A DNA stretch of 64,000 bases from Streptomyces griseosporeus (GTDB taxonomy: Bacteria > Actinomycetota > Actinomycetes > Streptomycetales > Streptomycetaceae): the NCBI RefSeq assembly GCF_014656055.1, contig NZ_BNBR01000001.1, forward strand, positions 124,001-188,000, in the 5' to 3' direction. Below the pieces are notes generated by a model that saw only the letters and a program-made list of their open reading frames with translations, was not told where the DNA came from and ran no database searches. A program made the position numbers and the translations under genes. Below are positions 17,017-25,593 of the stretch, in pieces; positions within the stretch are counted from its first letter, which is position 1, and every line of letters starts with the position of its first letter.

Positions 17017-19296
17017 TCACGTATCCGCCCCCGGCGCCCGTGACGGACGCGAGTCCATGACCGGTGCGGGGGGCTCCGTGTCGTGAGTCTGGGCGGCTGC
17101 GGAGCGTTCCCCGTGTTCGCGGCAATTGCCGCCTTCCTGCAGGCGCTTGGCCAGAGCGAGGGCGTCCTCCGTCTTGGGGTGGGACGTGCCCAGCCGGGTG
17201 TTCAGGATCAGTGCGCCCCTGTGCGCGAGGGCCGCCGCGGTCGGGTCGCCCAGCGCGTGCACGGCCCGGGCCTTGAGCAGCAGGGCGTACCCGATGTACA
17301 GGTGGTCCGGCGCGTAGCCGGCCTCGCGGATCCGTAACGCCCGGGAGATCAGCGGCGCGGCCACGGCGTGGTCGTCCCGGTCGAGGTGGACACTGGCCAG
17401 GGCTATCAGGTCGAAGCTCACGTACGGGTCGTCCGGCCCGTACGCCGCCTCGTCGATCCGCAGCGCCCGCTCGGCCAGGGGCACCGCCGCCTCGTGATCA
17501 CCGAGCAGGTGGCGGATCCGGGCCAGGGTAGCCAGGTCCGTCGCGATGGCGGGACTGTCCGCGGGTAGACAGGACTCGTGCAGGCCCAGCGCACGTTCCG
17601 CCAGCGGACGCGCCCGCTCCGGGGCGCCGCGGTCCCGGTGGATCTGCGCCAGGGTGATCAGGTCGAAGCCGATCTCCGCGTCCCGCTCTCCAAGCGATTC
17701 GTCGATCGTGAGAGCCCGCTCGCACAGGGGAAGTGCCACCGAGTGCTCCCCGATCGAGAGGAGGAAGGCGGACGCCAGCCGCAGCAGCGTCGCCGTCTGG
17801 GCGGCGCACCCGGCCGGCGGCTCGTCCTTGGTCACCGCGCGCACGTGCGGGAGCAGTTCCTGCCATCGCGACGGCGCCTGCGGGTCACCGTGGATGTCGT
17901 GCGGCACGGCCGAGAGCAGCGCCCGGCACAGCCGTGTGCGCCCGTCGGTGCGCACGTCGTCCGGCATCGCGGCGCGGATGGCGGCCTGCACCAGGCGGTG
18001 CAGCACCAGGGAGGACGCGCCGCGCCGGGCGAGCCCCAGGCCGGCCAGAGCGCCGACCGTCGTGTCCCACGCCACCGGGTCGGCAGCCGCCGCGATCAGC
18101 GGTTCCTTGCCGTCACCGAACAGGTCCAGCGGGATCGGTTCCGGTGCCAGCAGCGCACACAGCTCCAGCAGCCGCATGGCCTGCGGCCGCCGGCTCTGCA
18201 GCTTGCGCACGCTGAGCTGCCACAGGGTCGAGACCACCACCGCGGGCCGGTCGGTCAGTTCGCCCAGCGCGATCATGTCCTCCAGCCGCGACGCCAGCAG
18301 AGCCAGGTACTCCGCGGGCGCGGTGTGGTGGTAGTCCATGTACCCGGCCGCCTGCTCCAGTGCCAGCGGCAGGTCCCCCAGGTGCTCGGCGATCCGGTCC
18401 GCCACCGCTGCGGTCATGCCGGACACCCGCCGGGTCAGCAGCTCCACCGCCTCCTGCCGGGAGAAGACGTCCAGGTCGACGACGCCGGCTCTGCCCGACC
18501 AGCCGCGCAGCCTGGTCGTGACGATGAGGTGGCCGCCGCTGCCCAGATCACCCGACGGCAGCGCGTCCAGGAGCGGGCCGGGCCTCTCGCCGTTGTCGAA
18601 GATGATCAGCCAGGGCCGTTGGTCCCGCAGTGCGCCGTAGACCCGGGGGACGATCTGTTCGGAGTTCACCTCCGCCAGTCCCAGCTCCCGGGCCAGCGCA
18701 GCGAACTGCGAGGGCACCAGATCGGGGTCCTCGGCGTCCACGAACGCCACGAACCTGTACTTCGACCAGTAGACGTAGGCGTACTCGACCGCGAGCTGTG
18801 TCTTGCCGACGCCGCCCAGGCCGTGCACGACCTGCATCGCGCCCTCGCCGCCCGAGGTCAAGCGCTGCCGTAACTCGCGCAAGGCGGCGTCGCGGCCGGT
18901 GAAGTGGGTGTTGCGCGGCGGCAGCCGGTAGGTCGCCGGACGGCGCCGCGGGCCCGGAAGGCGGGTCGCCGGCGCGCCGACGTTTCCGCCGGCGGTCTCG
19001 AACAGGTCGGTGAGCGTGGCGTGGTCGCTCCGCAGCCGCGCGAGTTCCTCCTCGTAGGAGAGGTCGATCCGGCCGGCGTGCGCGGCGCGGACGCAGGCGG
19101 TCACATAGGCCGCGACCCGCTCCCAGGGGGGCGTCCTGCTGAACTTGCCCGCCAGCAGGTCCGACAGCGACGACCGGGTGAGGACCTTGTGCTCGTCGTG
19201 GGCCAGCAACAACGCCTGGGCTGGTGAGCCCGCGGACGTGCGCAACCGCTGCAACCGGTTGACGAACCAACTTTGTGGTGAGCCAGGTCCCCCCAT
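17017..19296 (-). CDS. NB-ARC/TPR regulator-like ATPase
   Basis: A protein of 759 residues. The first 100 residues resemble the helical, HTH-like leader of Streptomyces NB-ARC regulators (LSDLLAGKFSRTPPWERVAAYV). FTGRDAALREL precedes the P-loop VHGLGGVGKT (to Thr166) and Walker B WLIIFDN. Winged-helix-like segments (LPLALEQAAGYMDYH, LHRLVQAAIR) follow. Residues of about 540-720 form at least four TPR units with the pattern LA.....DH..A.PL.ERAL.I. Such proteins work as ATP-dependent switches with a TPR sensor. The ATG at 19296 is the first plausible start after a long non-coding-like extension. It is a neighbour of, but not overlapping with, the other two NTPase operons. Confidence 0.85.
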   Translation of the reverse strand: MGGPGSPQSWFVNRLQRLRTSAGSPAQALLLAHDEHKVLTRSSLSDLLAGKFSRTPPWERVAAYVTACVRAAHAGRIDLSYEEELARLRSDHATLTDLFETAGGNVGAPATRLPGPRRRPATYRLPPRNTHFTGRDAALRELRQRLTSGGEGAMQVVHGLGGVGKTQLAVEYAYVYWSKYRFVAFVDAEDPDLVPSQFAALARELGLAEVNSEQIVPRVYGALRDQRPWLIIFDNGERPGPLLDALPSGDLGSGGHLIVTTRLRGWSGRAGVVDLDVFSRQEAVELLTRRVSGMTAAVADRIAEHLGDLPLALEQAAGYMDYHHTAPAEYLALLASRLEDMIALGELTDRPAVVVSTLWQLSVRKLQSRRPQAMRLLELCALLAPEPIPLDLFGDGKEPLIAAAADPVAWDTTVGALAGLGLARRGASSLVLHRLVQAAIRAAMPDDVRTDGRTRLCRALLSAVPHDIHGDPQAPSRWQELLPHVRAVTKDEPPAGCAAQTATLLRLASAFLLSIGEHSVALPLCERALTIDESLGERDAEIGFDLITLAQIHRDRGAPERARPLAERALGLHESCLPADSPAIATDLATLARIRHLLGDHEAAVPLAERALRIDEAAYGPDDPYVSFDLIALASVHLDRDDHAVAAPLISRALRIREAGYAPDHLYIGYALLLKARAVHALGDPTAAALAHRGALILNTRLGTSHPKTEDALALAKRLQEGGNCREHGERSAAAQTHDTEPPAPVMDSRPSRAPGADT

Positions 19297-19489
19297 GTCC
19301 GCGGCTTTCCCCCGCTCCGCCCTCCGCAACCGTCCGGGCTCCGGAGCGCGCGGACGCGGCGTGTCCAGCGGAAACACCCCGCGGATCCGGACTCCTCCGG
19401 GACCACCGCGCCCGAGCCGCGCCACCCGGCAACGTGGACGGCGGCACAGACAGCACGCCAACGACCTGAACTCGACGAGGGGATCAACC

Positions 19490-19960
19490 ATGGAACTCAA
19501 GGCACGCCTCACCCGACTCGCCGGCGCGGGCGCGGCACTCGCATGCGGTTCGGCGCTGCTGGTCGGCGGCACCGCCTCGGCCCAGCCGACGGCCGTGAAC
19601 TACCAGGTGATCAACGGCAACAGCAGCAACTCCTGCCTCCAGGTCAACATCTCGGGCGGCAAGGGCGACCTGGTCCTCGGCACCTGCGACCGCAGCGCGA
19701 AGCAGGTGTGGCAGATCAGCGGCGGCGTCTTCAGGAACCCGGCGTCGGGCCACTGCCTCGACGGGAACGGCGCGGACGTCTACACGTTCCCCTGCAACGG
19801 CGGCGCGTACCAGAAGTGGACGACCACGTCCGGCAGCCCGAAGTCCATCCAGCACAACTGGAGCGGCAAGTACTTGCACGCGAGCGGACAGGTGGGGGCC
19901 ACGGTCGTCTTCCAGCCCACCATCAGCACGGCGTCCCGCTGGGTGATCGACCCGGTATGA
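19490..19960 (+). CDS. Secreted ricin-type beta-trefoil lectin
   Basis: A protein of 156 residues with a signal peptide (LAGAGAALACGSALLVGGTASA, cut near residue 31) and one RICIN/beta-trefoil domain. The trefoil repeats are visible as SCLQVN...KQVWQI, HCLDGNG...YQKWTT and KYLHASG...SRWVID, with QxW signatures. It has no fused enzyme, so it is a stand-alone carbohydrate-binding protein outside the cell; the ligand is unknown. The ATG at 19490 follows GACGAGGGGATCAACC. It diverges from the NB-ARC/TPR gene, with a 193-bp shared promoter region. A strong hairpin terminator follows. Confidence 0.85.
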   Translation: MELKARLTRLAGAGAALACGSALLVGGTASAQPTAVNYQVINGNSSNSCLQVNISGGKGDLVLGTCDRSAKQVWQISGGVFRNPASGHCLDGNGADVYTFPCNGGAYQKWTTTSGSPKSIQHNWSGKYLHASGQVGATVVFQPTISTASRWVIDPV

Positions 19961-19983
19961 GCCGCCGGCCGACCCCGTGAACC

Positions 19984-20014
19984 GGGCGGGCCGCCCTCAC
20001 CGGCGGCCCGCCGC
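19984..20014. terminator. Intrinsic terminator hairpin after lectin gene
   Basis: GGGCGGGCCGCC pairs with GGCGGCCCGCC across a short loop, starting 23 nt after the lectin stop. No clear T-tract follows, as is common in actinomycetes. Confidence 0.7.
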
Positions 20015-20427
20015 CCAACAACCGAGCGCGCCGGCCGACGCAGCGCGGCCAACGCCGCTCATACCGGATTCGCTGTGCCACCTGCGGCGCGGTGTACACG
20101 AGCAGCGCCGGATCAGGTGCCGGGCCGCAGACCTCCTCGCACGCCTTGGCCAGCAGGGCGCGGTGCCTGTCACGCAGTGCTGGAGCTCAGCGAGTACGGT
20201 CGGCTCGGTGGCAGAGCCTGACGGACCGCCTCAGCGGGCCGAGGCCCCACGTTCACGTTCCACCCGCTCCCGGGCAGCCACGCGGGCCGCATCACGACGG
20301 GCCTGCTCCGTGCGGGCCTGCTCACGGGGACGGCTTGTACCCTGCACTCATTCGACGATCGGACGATCACGAACACGGGCATGCGGGCACGGGGCGGGCG
20401 TCCAGGGGCGGGAGCGCGGGGATTTCG
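20015..20427. other. Intergenic region with degenerate minus-strand coding relic
   Basis: No intact gene. The minus strand contains protein-like stretches in different frames (REQARTEQARRDAARVAARE at about 20240-20310 and HRALLAKACEEVCGP at about 20120-20180), which look like relics of one frameshifted gene. I cannot name the family. Confidence 0.3.
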
Positions 20428-21981
20428 ATGAGTGACGGACATCCGATACGAAGCCGCGGACCGGGCCTCTCGGTCGGTGCAATGATCATCGCCGGGGTCG
20501 TCCTCGTCGCGTTCGGGGTCGTCGGCGCCTGGCTCCAGCGCGACGCTCGCGGCCGGAGTGAAGAGCCGCGTACGGAGTTCACCGCGCACAACCCGCCCGC
20601 CGGTCTGCCCACCGCGCTCACCACCGGCCAGCACCTGAACTGGTCCCCCTGCACCTCGCCGCCCACCGCGCGCACGGGCTACGACTGCGCCACCATGAAA
20701 GCCCCCCTCGACTACCGCAAACCAGACGGCCGGACGATCGACGTCGCCCTGATCCGCCGCAAAGCCACCGGCCCCAACGCCCAGCGCATCGGCTCGCTCG
20801 TCCTCAACTTCGGCGGCCCCGGCGTGTCCGGCGTGAGCGAACTGCCCGACCTCCTCAACCAGTACAAGCCGCTCCTCGACCGCTACGACCTGGTCTCGTT
20901 CGACCCGCGCGGCGTTGGCGCGACCATCCCCGTGCGCTGCGGAAAGACCGCGGACGACACCGGCTACGACGGGGCCCGCGCCTGCGCCAAGCACTCCGCA
21001 GCGCTCCTCCCGTACGTCGGCACCTCGCACACCGCGCGCGACCTCGACCTGATGCGCTATCTCCTCGGCGACGAGCGGCTGCACTACTTCGGCGTCTCGT
21101 ACGGCACGACGCTCGGCGCGGTCTACGCCCACCTGTACCCCTCGCACGTCGGACGGCTCGTCCTCGAAGCGCCCGTCGATCCGACCAAGGACCTCGACGA
21201 GAAGCAGGTGTCGCAGGTCAAGGCGGTCCAGGCGGCCTTCGACCGGTTCGCTGCGCACTGCGCGGCCCGAATCCGGCCCTGCCCCACCGGCGACGGGCCC
21301 AAGGAGGCCGCGCAACGCATGGCGCGCCTGGCCCAGCGCCTGGAGAAGAAGCCCGCCCCGGCCGGCGGAGGAAACACCCTCGACGCCGACGACCTCGCCT
21401 ACGCCGTCAGCGACTATCTCGACCTCGGCACGGACGGATGGTCGCCGCTTGCCGAGGCCCTCACCGCGCTGATCGACCACAACGACGGTGGTCCGCTGAG
21501 CGACGGCGCGGACGACATGGGTGCCGCCGACCGCGCGGCGACCCCGCCCGACAACAGCCGCGCCGCCCAGACCGCGATCACCTGCGCGGACTCCAGCCTG
21601 CGCCCCGACTTCGACCGCCTCGACCGGGACGAGGCCCGCGTCAAGGCCGCCTCGCCCGTCTTCGGCGCGGCCTGGTCCAACGGCGTCTACCTCTGTTACG
21701 ACTGGCCGTTCCACGGCGAGCGCGTCACGCCCCAGGTGAACGCCGACGGCGCGGCCCCCGTCCTGGTGGTCGGCGGTACCGGCGACCCGACCACCCCGTA
21801 TCCCGGCGCCCGCAACATGGCCCGCGCCCTGGGTGACGGTGTCGGCGTGCTCCTGACGGCCGAGGAGGAGGGCCACGGTACATACCCGCAGAACCGCTGC
21901 GTCACCAAAGCCGTCGACCAATACCTCCGCACCGGCCGCACCCCAGCCATGGGAACGGTATGCCGGGGCACCATGTCCTGA
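20428..21981 (+). CDS. Exported Tap-like alpha/beta-hydrolase peptidase
   Basis: A protein of 517 residues with an N-terminal membrane anchor or uncleaved signal (SVGAMIIAGVVLVAFGVVGA, about 15-34). The alpha/beta-hydrolase fold has an oxyanion segment LNFGGPGVSG, nucleophile Ser224 in FGVSYG, Asp in GTGDPTTPYPGA and His in EEGHGTYPQNRC. The C-terminal Cys pairs and this layout match the tripeptidyl-aminopeptidase (Tap/SlpD/E) group of Streptomyces, which trim N-terminal peptides outside the membrane. The start at 20428 follows GGGAGCGCGGGGATTTCG. It stands alone. Confidence 0.88.
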   Translation: MSDGHPIRSRGPGLSVGAMIIAGVVLVAFGVVGAWLQRDARGRSEEPRTEFTAHNPPAGLPTALTTGQHLNWSPCTSPPTARTGYDCATMKAPLDYRKPDGRTIDVALIRRKATGPNAQRIGSLVLNFGGPGVSGVSELPDLLNQYKPLLDRYDLVSFDPRGVGATIPVRCGKTADDTGYDGARACAKHSAALLPYVGTSHTARDLDLMRYLLGDERLHYFGVSYGTTLGAVYAHLYPSHVGRLVLEAPVDPTKDLDEKQVSQVKAVQAAFDRFAAHCAARIRPCPTGDGPKEAAQRMARLAQRLEKKPAPAGGGNTLDADDLAYAVSDYLDLGTDGWSPLAEALTALIDHNDGGPLSDGADDMGAADRAATPPDNSRAAQTAITCADSSLRPDFDRLDRDEARVKAASPVFGAAWSNGVYLCYDWPFHGERVTPQVNADGAAPVLVVGGTGDPTTPYPGARNMARALGDGVGVLLTAEEEGHGTYPQNRCVTKAVDQYLRTGRTPAMGTVCRGTMS

Positions 21982-22232
21982 GGCGTGCGCCCAGGTCTGG
22001 AGCATGGTGGTGATGTCGACGGGCGCAGTCGCGTTGCTGCTCGCGGCACGAGTCGTCGATGGCCTCGGCAGGTCGGTCGGACATGGCCCGCCGTGCCCCG
22101 ACGGGGCAGGGTCCGAGGAGCCACACCCCACCTGACCTGTCGCCAGGGGCCGCTGTACCGGGCCATCCGCGCCGATCATCCGCGAGTGGGCGGTGCCCTC
22201 TTGGCCCCTCGACCTGCCCCCAGGGACGACCC

Positions 22233-22487
22233 TGGATCGTCCTCGCCCTGCACACCCCCGCCACCACCCACCTCACCGCCTGGCGCCGCCCGGGCGGCGC
22301 CGAGACCCCCGCCGTTCGGCTGCCCGAACGGGCGGCCGGCGCGACCCGCTCCCACGTGCTGTTTCCCGCCGCATGTGAGGCCCTAGCCCTCTGGAACCCG
22401 GACTCCGTCGGCCTTACCGTTACCCTGCTCGCCGCACCCTGCGCGGCGCTGCTCCGCATCACCCGCACCAAGCCGGACGCTCCTTGA
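22233..22487 (+). pseudogene. C-terminal remnant of a GH36-like alpha-galactosidase
   Basis: The frame WIVLALHTPATTHLTAWRRP...HVLFPAA...LTVTLLAAPCAALLRI resembles the C-terminal beta-sandwich of GH36 alpha-galactosidases, where a clause like LP....LLYP...LTV.LP..P.ACLLR ends the protein. No catalytic part is present upstream. It ends 41 bp before the GH43 gene, so the two were probably an operon for plant oligosaccharide use before the 5' part was lost. The assignment is by pattern only. Confidence 0.45.
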
Positions 22488-22528
22488 GCGCCGTCCCCCG
22501 CCGCCCACCGAAGAAAGGACACCCCAGG

Positions 22529-24040
22529 GTGCCCGCTGAGAACCGGCCCGCCCGCGCCACGAACCCCGTCATCCCCGGCTTCCACCCCGACCCGAGCATC
22601 TGCCGCGTCGGCGACGACTACTACCTCGCCTGCTCCAGTTTCGAGTACTTCCCCGGTGTACCCCTCTTCCACAGCCGCGACCTGGTCCACTGGACCCAGA
22701 TCGGCAACGTGCTGGACCGGCCCGAGCAGTTGACCCTGCCGGCCTCCATGCACTCCTCGGGCGGCATCTACGCCCCCACCCTGCGGTATCACGACGGACG
22801 GTTCTGGCTGATCGTCACCAACTGCCATGAGGGCGGCGGCAACCTGATCGTCACGGCCACCGACCCGGCCGGCCCGTGGTCGGACCCCGTGTGGGCGCCG
22901 GGTGTGCCCCATATCGATCCCGACCTCGCCTGGGACGAGGACGGCACCTGCTGGTGCACGGTCGCCGGCATCAGCCAGGTCCGGCTCGACCCCACCACGG
23001 GAGAGACGTACGGCACCCCGCAGCCGCTCTGGTCGGGCGCGCCCGGCGCCCTGGCTCCGGAGGCGCCGCACCTGTACCGCATCGGTGACTACTGGTACCT
23101 GCTCATCGCCGAGGGCGGCACGGAACGCGGCCACGCGGTCTCGATCGCCCGCGCCTCCACCCCCGACGGCCCGTTCGAGCCCTGCCCGGCCAACCCCATC
23201 CTCACCCACCGCGGCACCCACTACCCCATCCAGAACACCGGACACGCCGACCTGGTCCAGGGCCCCGACGGCTCCTGGTGGATGTTCTTCCTCGGTGTCC
23301 GGGCACGCGGCGGCACGCCCTTCTGGCATGTGCTCGGCCGGGAGACCTTCCTGGCCCCCGTGACCTGGGAGGACGGCTGGCCCGTCGTCGGCGAGGTCAC
23401 CCTGGACCTCGGCACGCTCCCCTGGCCGCTCTCCCCCGCTCCGGCCGAGGAGCGGCGAGACGACTTCGACGGCGCCGAGCTGCGGCCCTACTGGATCTCG
23501 GTGCGCGACCGGCCCGCCGAGCACCACACCACCAAGGAGCGTTCCGGCTGGCTGACGCTGCGCGCGCGGGGCAGCTCCTTGGACGAGCCCGACGTGGTGT
23601 TCACGGGCCGCCGCCAGCAGCACCTCAACTGCCGGGCGCGCACCCTGATCGACCCGTCCGAGGGGCGCGGCGGCCTCGCCGTCCGGCTCGACGAACGGCA
23701 CCACTACGCCGTGGAGGCGACCGGCACGCACGTCCAGGTGGTCGCGCGCATCGGTGACCTGCGCAGCGTGGTGGCAGAACAGCAAGTACCCGCGGGGCCC
23801 TTGGTCCTCGGCGTCACGGTCACGGACCCGCCGTCCGACCGTGGGCCGTTCACCGGGCCCGATGTCGTCTCCCTCGGCTTCGAGGGTCCGGACGGAACGT
23901 TCACCGCGCTCGCCTCGCTCGACGGCCGCTACCTGTCGACCGAGGTCGCCGGTGGCTTCACCGGCCGCATCCTCGGCATGTACGCGGCCCAGGGCACCGT
24001 CCACTTCGACTGGTTCGAGTACGAACCCCTCGATGACTGA
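22529..24040 (+). CDS. Glycoside hydrolase family 43 (beta-xylosidase/arabinofuranosidase-like)
   Basis: A protein of 503 residues, cytoplasmic (no signal peptide). The five-bladed propeller opens with NPVIPGFHPDPSI (general base Asp21), has HIDPDLAWDEDG (pKa-modulating Asp) and EAPHLY (general acid Glu). The C-terminal 180 residues form the beta-sandwich seen in GH43_11-type xylosidases (HFDWFEYEP at the end). The expected reaction is removal of xylose or arabinose from short oligosaccharides. I chose GTG at 22529 because AAAGGA lies 10 nt upstream; a TTG at 22484 is possible. The GH36 remnant just upstream supports a sugar-use context. Confidence 0.9.
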   Translation: MPAENRPARATNPVIPGFHPDPSICRVGDDYYLACSSFEYFPGVPLFHSRDLVHWTQIGNVLDRPEQLTLPASMHSSGGIYAPTLRYHDGRFWLIVTNCHEGGGNLIVTATDPAGPWSDPVWAPGVPHIDPDLAWDEDGTCWCTVAGISQVRLDPTTGETYGTPQPLWSGAPGALAPEAPHLYRIGDYWYLLIAEGGTERGHAVSIARASTPDGPFEPCPANPILTHRGTHYPIQNTGHADLVQGPDGSWWMFFLGVRARGGTPFWHVLGRETFLAPVTWEDGWPVVGEVTLDLGTLPWPLSPAPAEERRDDFDGAELRPYWISVRDRPAEHHTTKERSGWLTLRARGSSLDEPDVVFTGRRQQHLNCRARTLIDPSEGRGGLAVRLDERHHYAVEATGTHVQVVARIGDLRSVVAEQQVPAGPLVLGVTVTDPPSDRGPFTGPDVVSLGFEGPDGTFTALASLDGRYLSTEVAGGFTGRILGMYAAQGTVHFDWFEYEPLDD

Positions 24041-24295
24041 GAGGTCCTGAACCGCGGCCCGGGTGGGGCGTAGCGGGGCGGGATGCGGCTGGGGCCGCGG
24101 GCAGGGCCCCACCCGCGGCCGGCCAGTTCCTGGCGACGCGCCGCCCGGCGGCCTTGCCGGGCGCGGCCGGGTAGTCGACCTCCCTGCGGGCCCCGGCCGG
24201 CGCGCCCCCTACGCACACGGCGTGCCCCAACGTTCTGTCAGATGGCTTCCTGCTTGCGATGGAGCATCCGACCGGTCCGGATCTGGCGAGTGTGT
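24041..24295. other. Intergenic, GC-rich
   Basis: No gene supported. The segment 24110-24200 is rich in GGCC-type inverted stretches that may terminate the GH43 transcript, but I cannot fix one hairpin. Confidence 0.35.
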
Positions 24296-24328
24296 CAACG
24301 ATCGTTCTGTGTCACGAAACGATCGTTG
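24296..24328. promoter_or_regulatory. Perfect 11-bp inverted repeat, candidate operator
   Basis: CAACGATCGTT (24296-24306) and AACGATCGTTG (24318-24328) are perfect inverted copies with a spacing of one helical turn. They lie 66 bp before the GTG of the XRE-type regulator gene, a usual place for an autoregulatory operator. Confidence 0.6.
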
Positions 24329-24394
24329 AGTGCATGGGGGTGATCCGCGTACTGTTCGATCCGCGACACGTCCCCCTGACCCCAGGAGTATTCG

Positions 24395-24982
24395 GTGGAG
24401 CTTTCTCTCCATGAGACTCTGCGGCGCCTGAGAGATCATGCCGCGGAGCAGGAGCTCAGCCCTCAAGAACTGGCGGATCAGACCGCCATGCCCGTAGGCA
24501 CGGTGCTTGCCCTGCTGCGGGGTGAGGAGCTGCCGCCGGACACCGTCGACGAACGCGTCTGCTCCCGGATCAAGGTGCTCGCCGACGCCCACGCGGCCCG
24601 CACGCGGAAGAGGTTCGGCGACCTGGTTTCGGAGGTCGCCGGCAAGCTCTCCATCTCCGACGTGTGGGCACGCAAGCTCCTGCGGGGCGAGAAGACGCCG
24701 AACGTCACACTGCTGCACGGACTGGTCGACTTCTTCAAGGTCGACGGCGGGGAGGCCTTCTTCACCGCCTCACCGGCCGATGCCCTCAACCGTGCACTGC
24801 TGAAGATCCTGGAGAGGTATGAGGAACCGCAGCGGGACCCCATCGATGCCCTGATGGCGAAGTTCGGCGTGAAAGCCATGGACCTCCGCCACCACGGAAC
24901 CATGACGAAGGACCAGCTCGAGATGCTTCTCGAGGGCGTGATCAAGTCGGTAGTGCCTCCGGAAGGAGACCCGCGGCGATGA
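24395..24982 (+). CDS. XRE-type HTH regulator
   Basis: A protein of 195 residues. Two helix-turn-helix-like segments are visible: SPQELADQTAMPVGTVLALL (about 22-41) and the later DLVSEVAGKLSISDVWARKL followed by LRGEKTPNV (about 72-105), the latter matching Streptomyces XRE proteins. The GTG at 24395 follows AGGAG. Its end overlaps the next gene by ATGA, and the candidate palindromic operator lies upstream. It is probably the local repressor of the four-gene operon that follows. Family-level function is firm; the target is inferred. Confidence 0.8.
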   Translation: MELSLHETLRRLRDHAAEQELSPQELADQTAMPVGTVLALLRGEELPPDTVDERVCSRIKVLADAHAARTRKRFGDLVSEVAGKLSISDVWARKLLRGEKTPNVTLLHGLVDFFKVDGGEAFFTASPADALNRALLKILERYEEPQRDPIDALMAKFGVKAMDLRHHGTMTKDQLEMLLEGVIKSVVPPEGDPRR

Positions 24983-25593
24983 GCACGCGCGCGATGAAGG
25001 ACCTGCTCACCTCCCTGGCCAAGGAGGCCGCGAAGGCCATTCGGCGACCGGCCGAACCGCAGGCCGTCATGCGGGAGTTCTGCCGAGCGCTGAGCAACCG
25101 CCTGGACCGGCCTGTCGACTTAGCCTTCCGCGTCTTCCCCGCAGACCTGCCCGTCCCCGTCTCCGGGATGCGGATCGACTTCGGCGAGCGATCCGTCATC
25201 GTGGTCGAGCAGAACATGCACCCCGAAGCGCAGCTCGTCATCCTCGGACACGAGCTGTGGCACGAGGCCCAGGGTGACTCCTGCTACAACTTCGCAGGCA
25301 TCAACGCGGCCGCCCGCGCCGCTATCACCGACCAGGCGGCCGACGCGATCCGCCGCGCCGCTGAACAGGTACTCGCCGTGGACGAGATCCCCCGTGACGC
25401 CATCCTGGCCGTGGCCGCCCGCTCCGACTTGGTCGCCGCCGCCGAGATGGACGCCGAGACGTTCGGCCTGCTCTTCGGCCGAGAAGCACGCACCTGGATG
25501 ACCGGCCGCTACGCTCAGGACCCGGTCAATCCCAGCACCGTCGAAGGGCGCCTGAACCTGTCCCTGCTGAACCGCGGCGGACGCATCCTCTGA
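24979..25593 (+). CDS. HExxH zincin-like protein (ImmA/IrrE-like)
   Basis: A protein of 204 residues with HELWHE at residues 91-96, preceded by a strand (QLVILG), as in ImmA/IrrE metallopeptidases that cleave or sense repressors. The third zinc ligand is not clear; AEMDAETFG at about 154-162 is a candidate region. Placement directly after an XRE regulator (ATGA overlap) is the classic ImmA-ImmR arrangement. It shares a one-base overlap with the membrane gene downstream. It may instead be a non-proteolytic family member that is conserved in Streptomyces. Confidence 0.75.
   Translation: MSTRAMKDLLTSLAKEAAKAIRRPAEPQAVMREFCRALSNRLDRPVDLAFRVFPADLPVPVSGMRIDFGERSVIVVEQNMHPEAQLVILGHELWHEAQGDSCYNFAGINAAARAAITDQAADAIRRAAEQVLAVDEIPRDAILAVAARSDLVAAAEMDAETFGLLFGREARTWMTGRYAQDPVNPSTVEGRLNLSLLNRGGRIL

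Noticed and set aside
21902..24112. Very long open frame on the minus strand opposite the GH43 gene
   Set aside because: It is the antisense frame that GC3-rich coding produces; residue content is Gly/Val/Arg-rich without domains, while the plus strand has a full GH43 enzyme.
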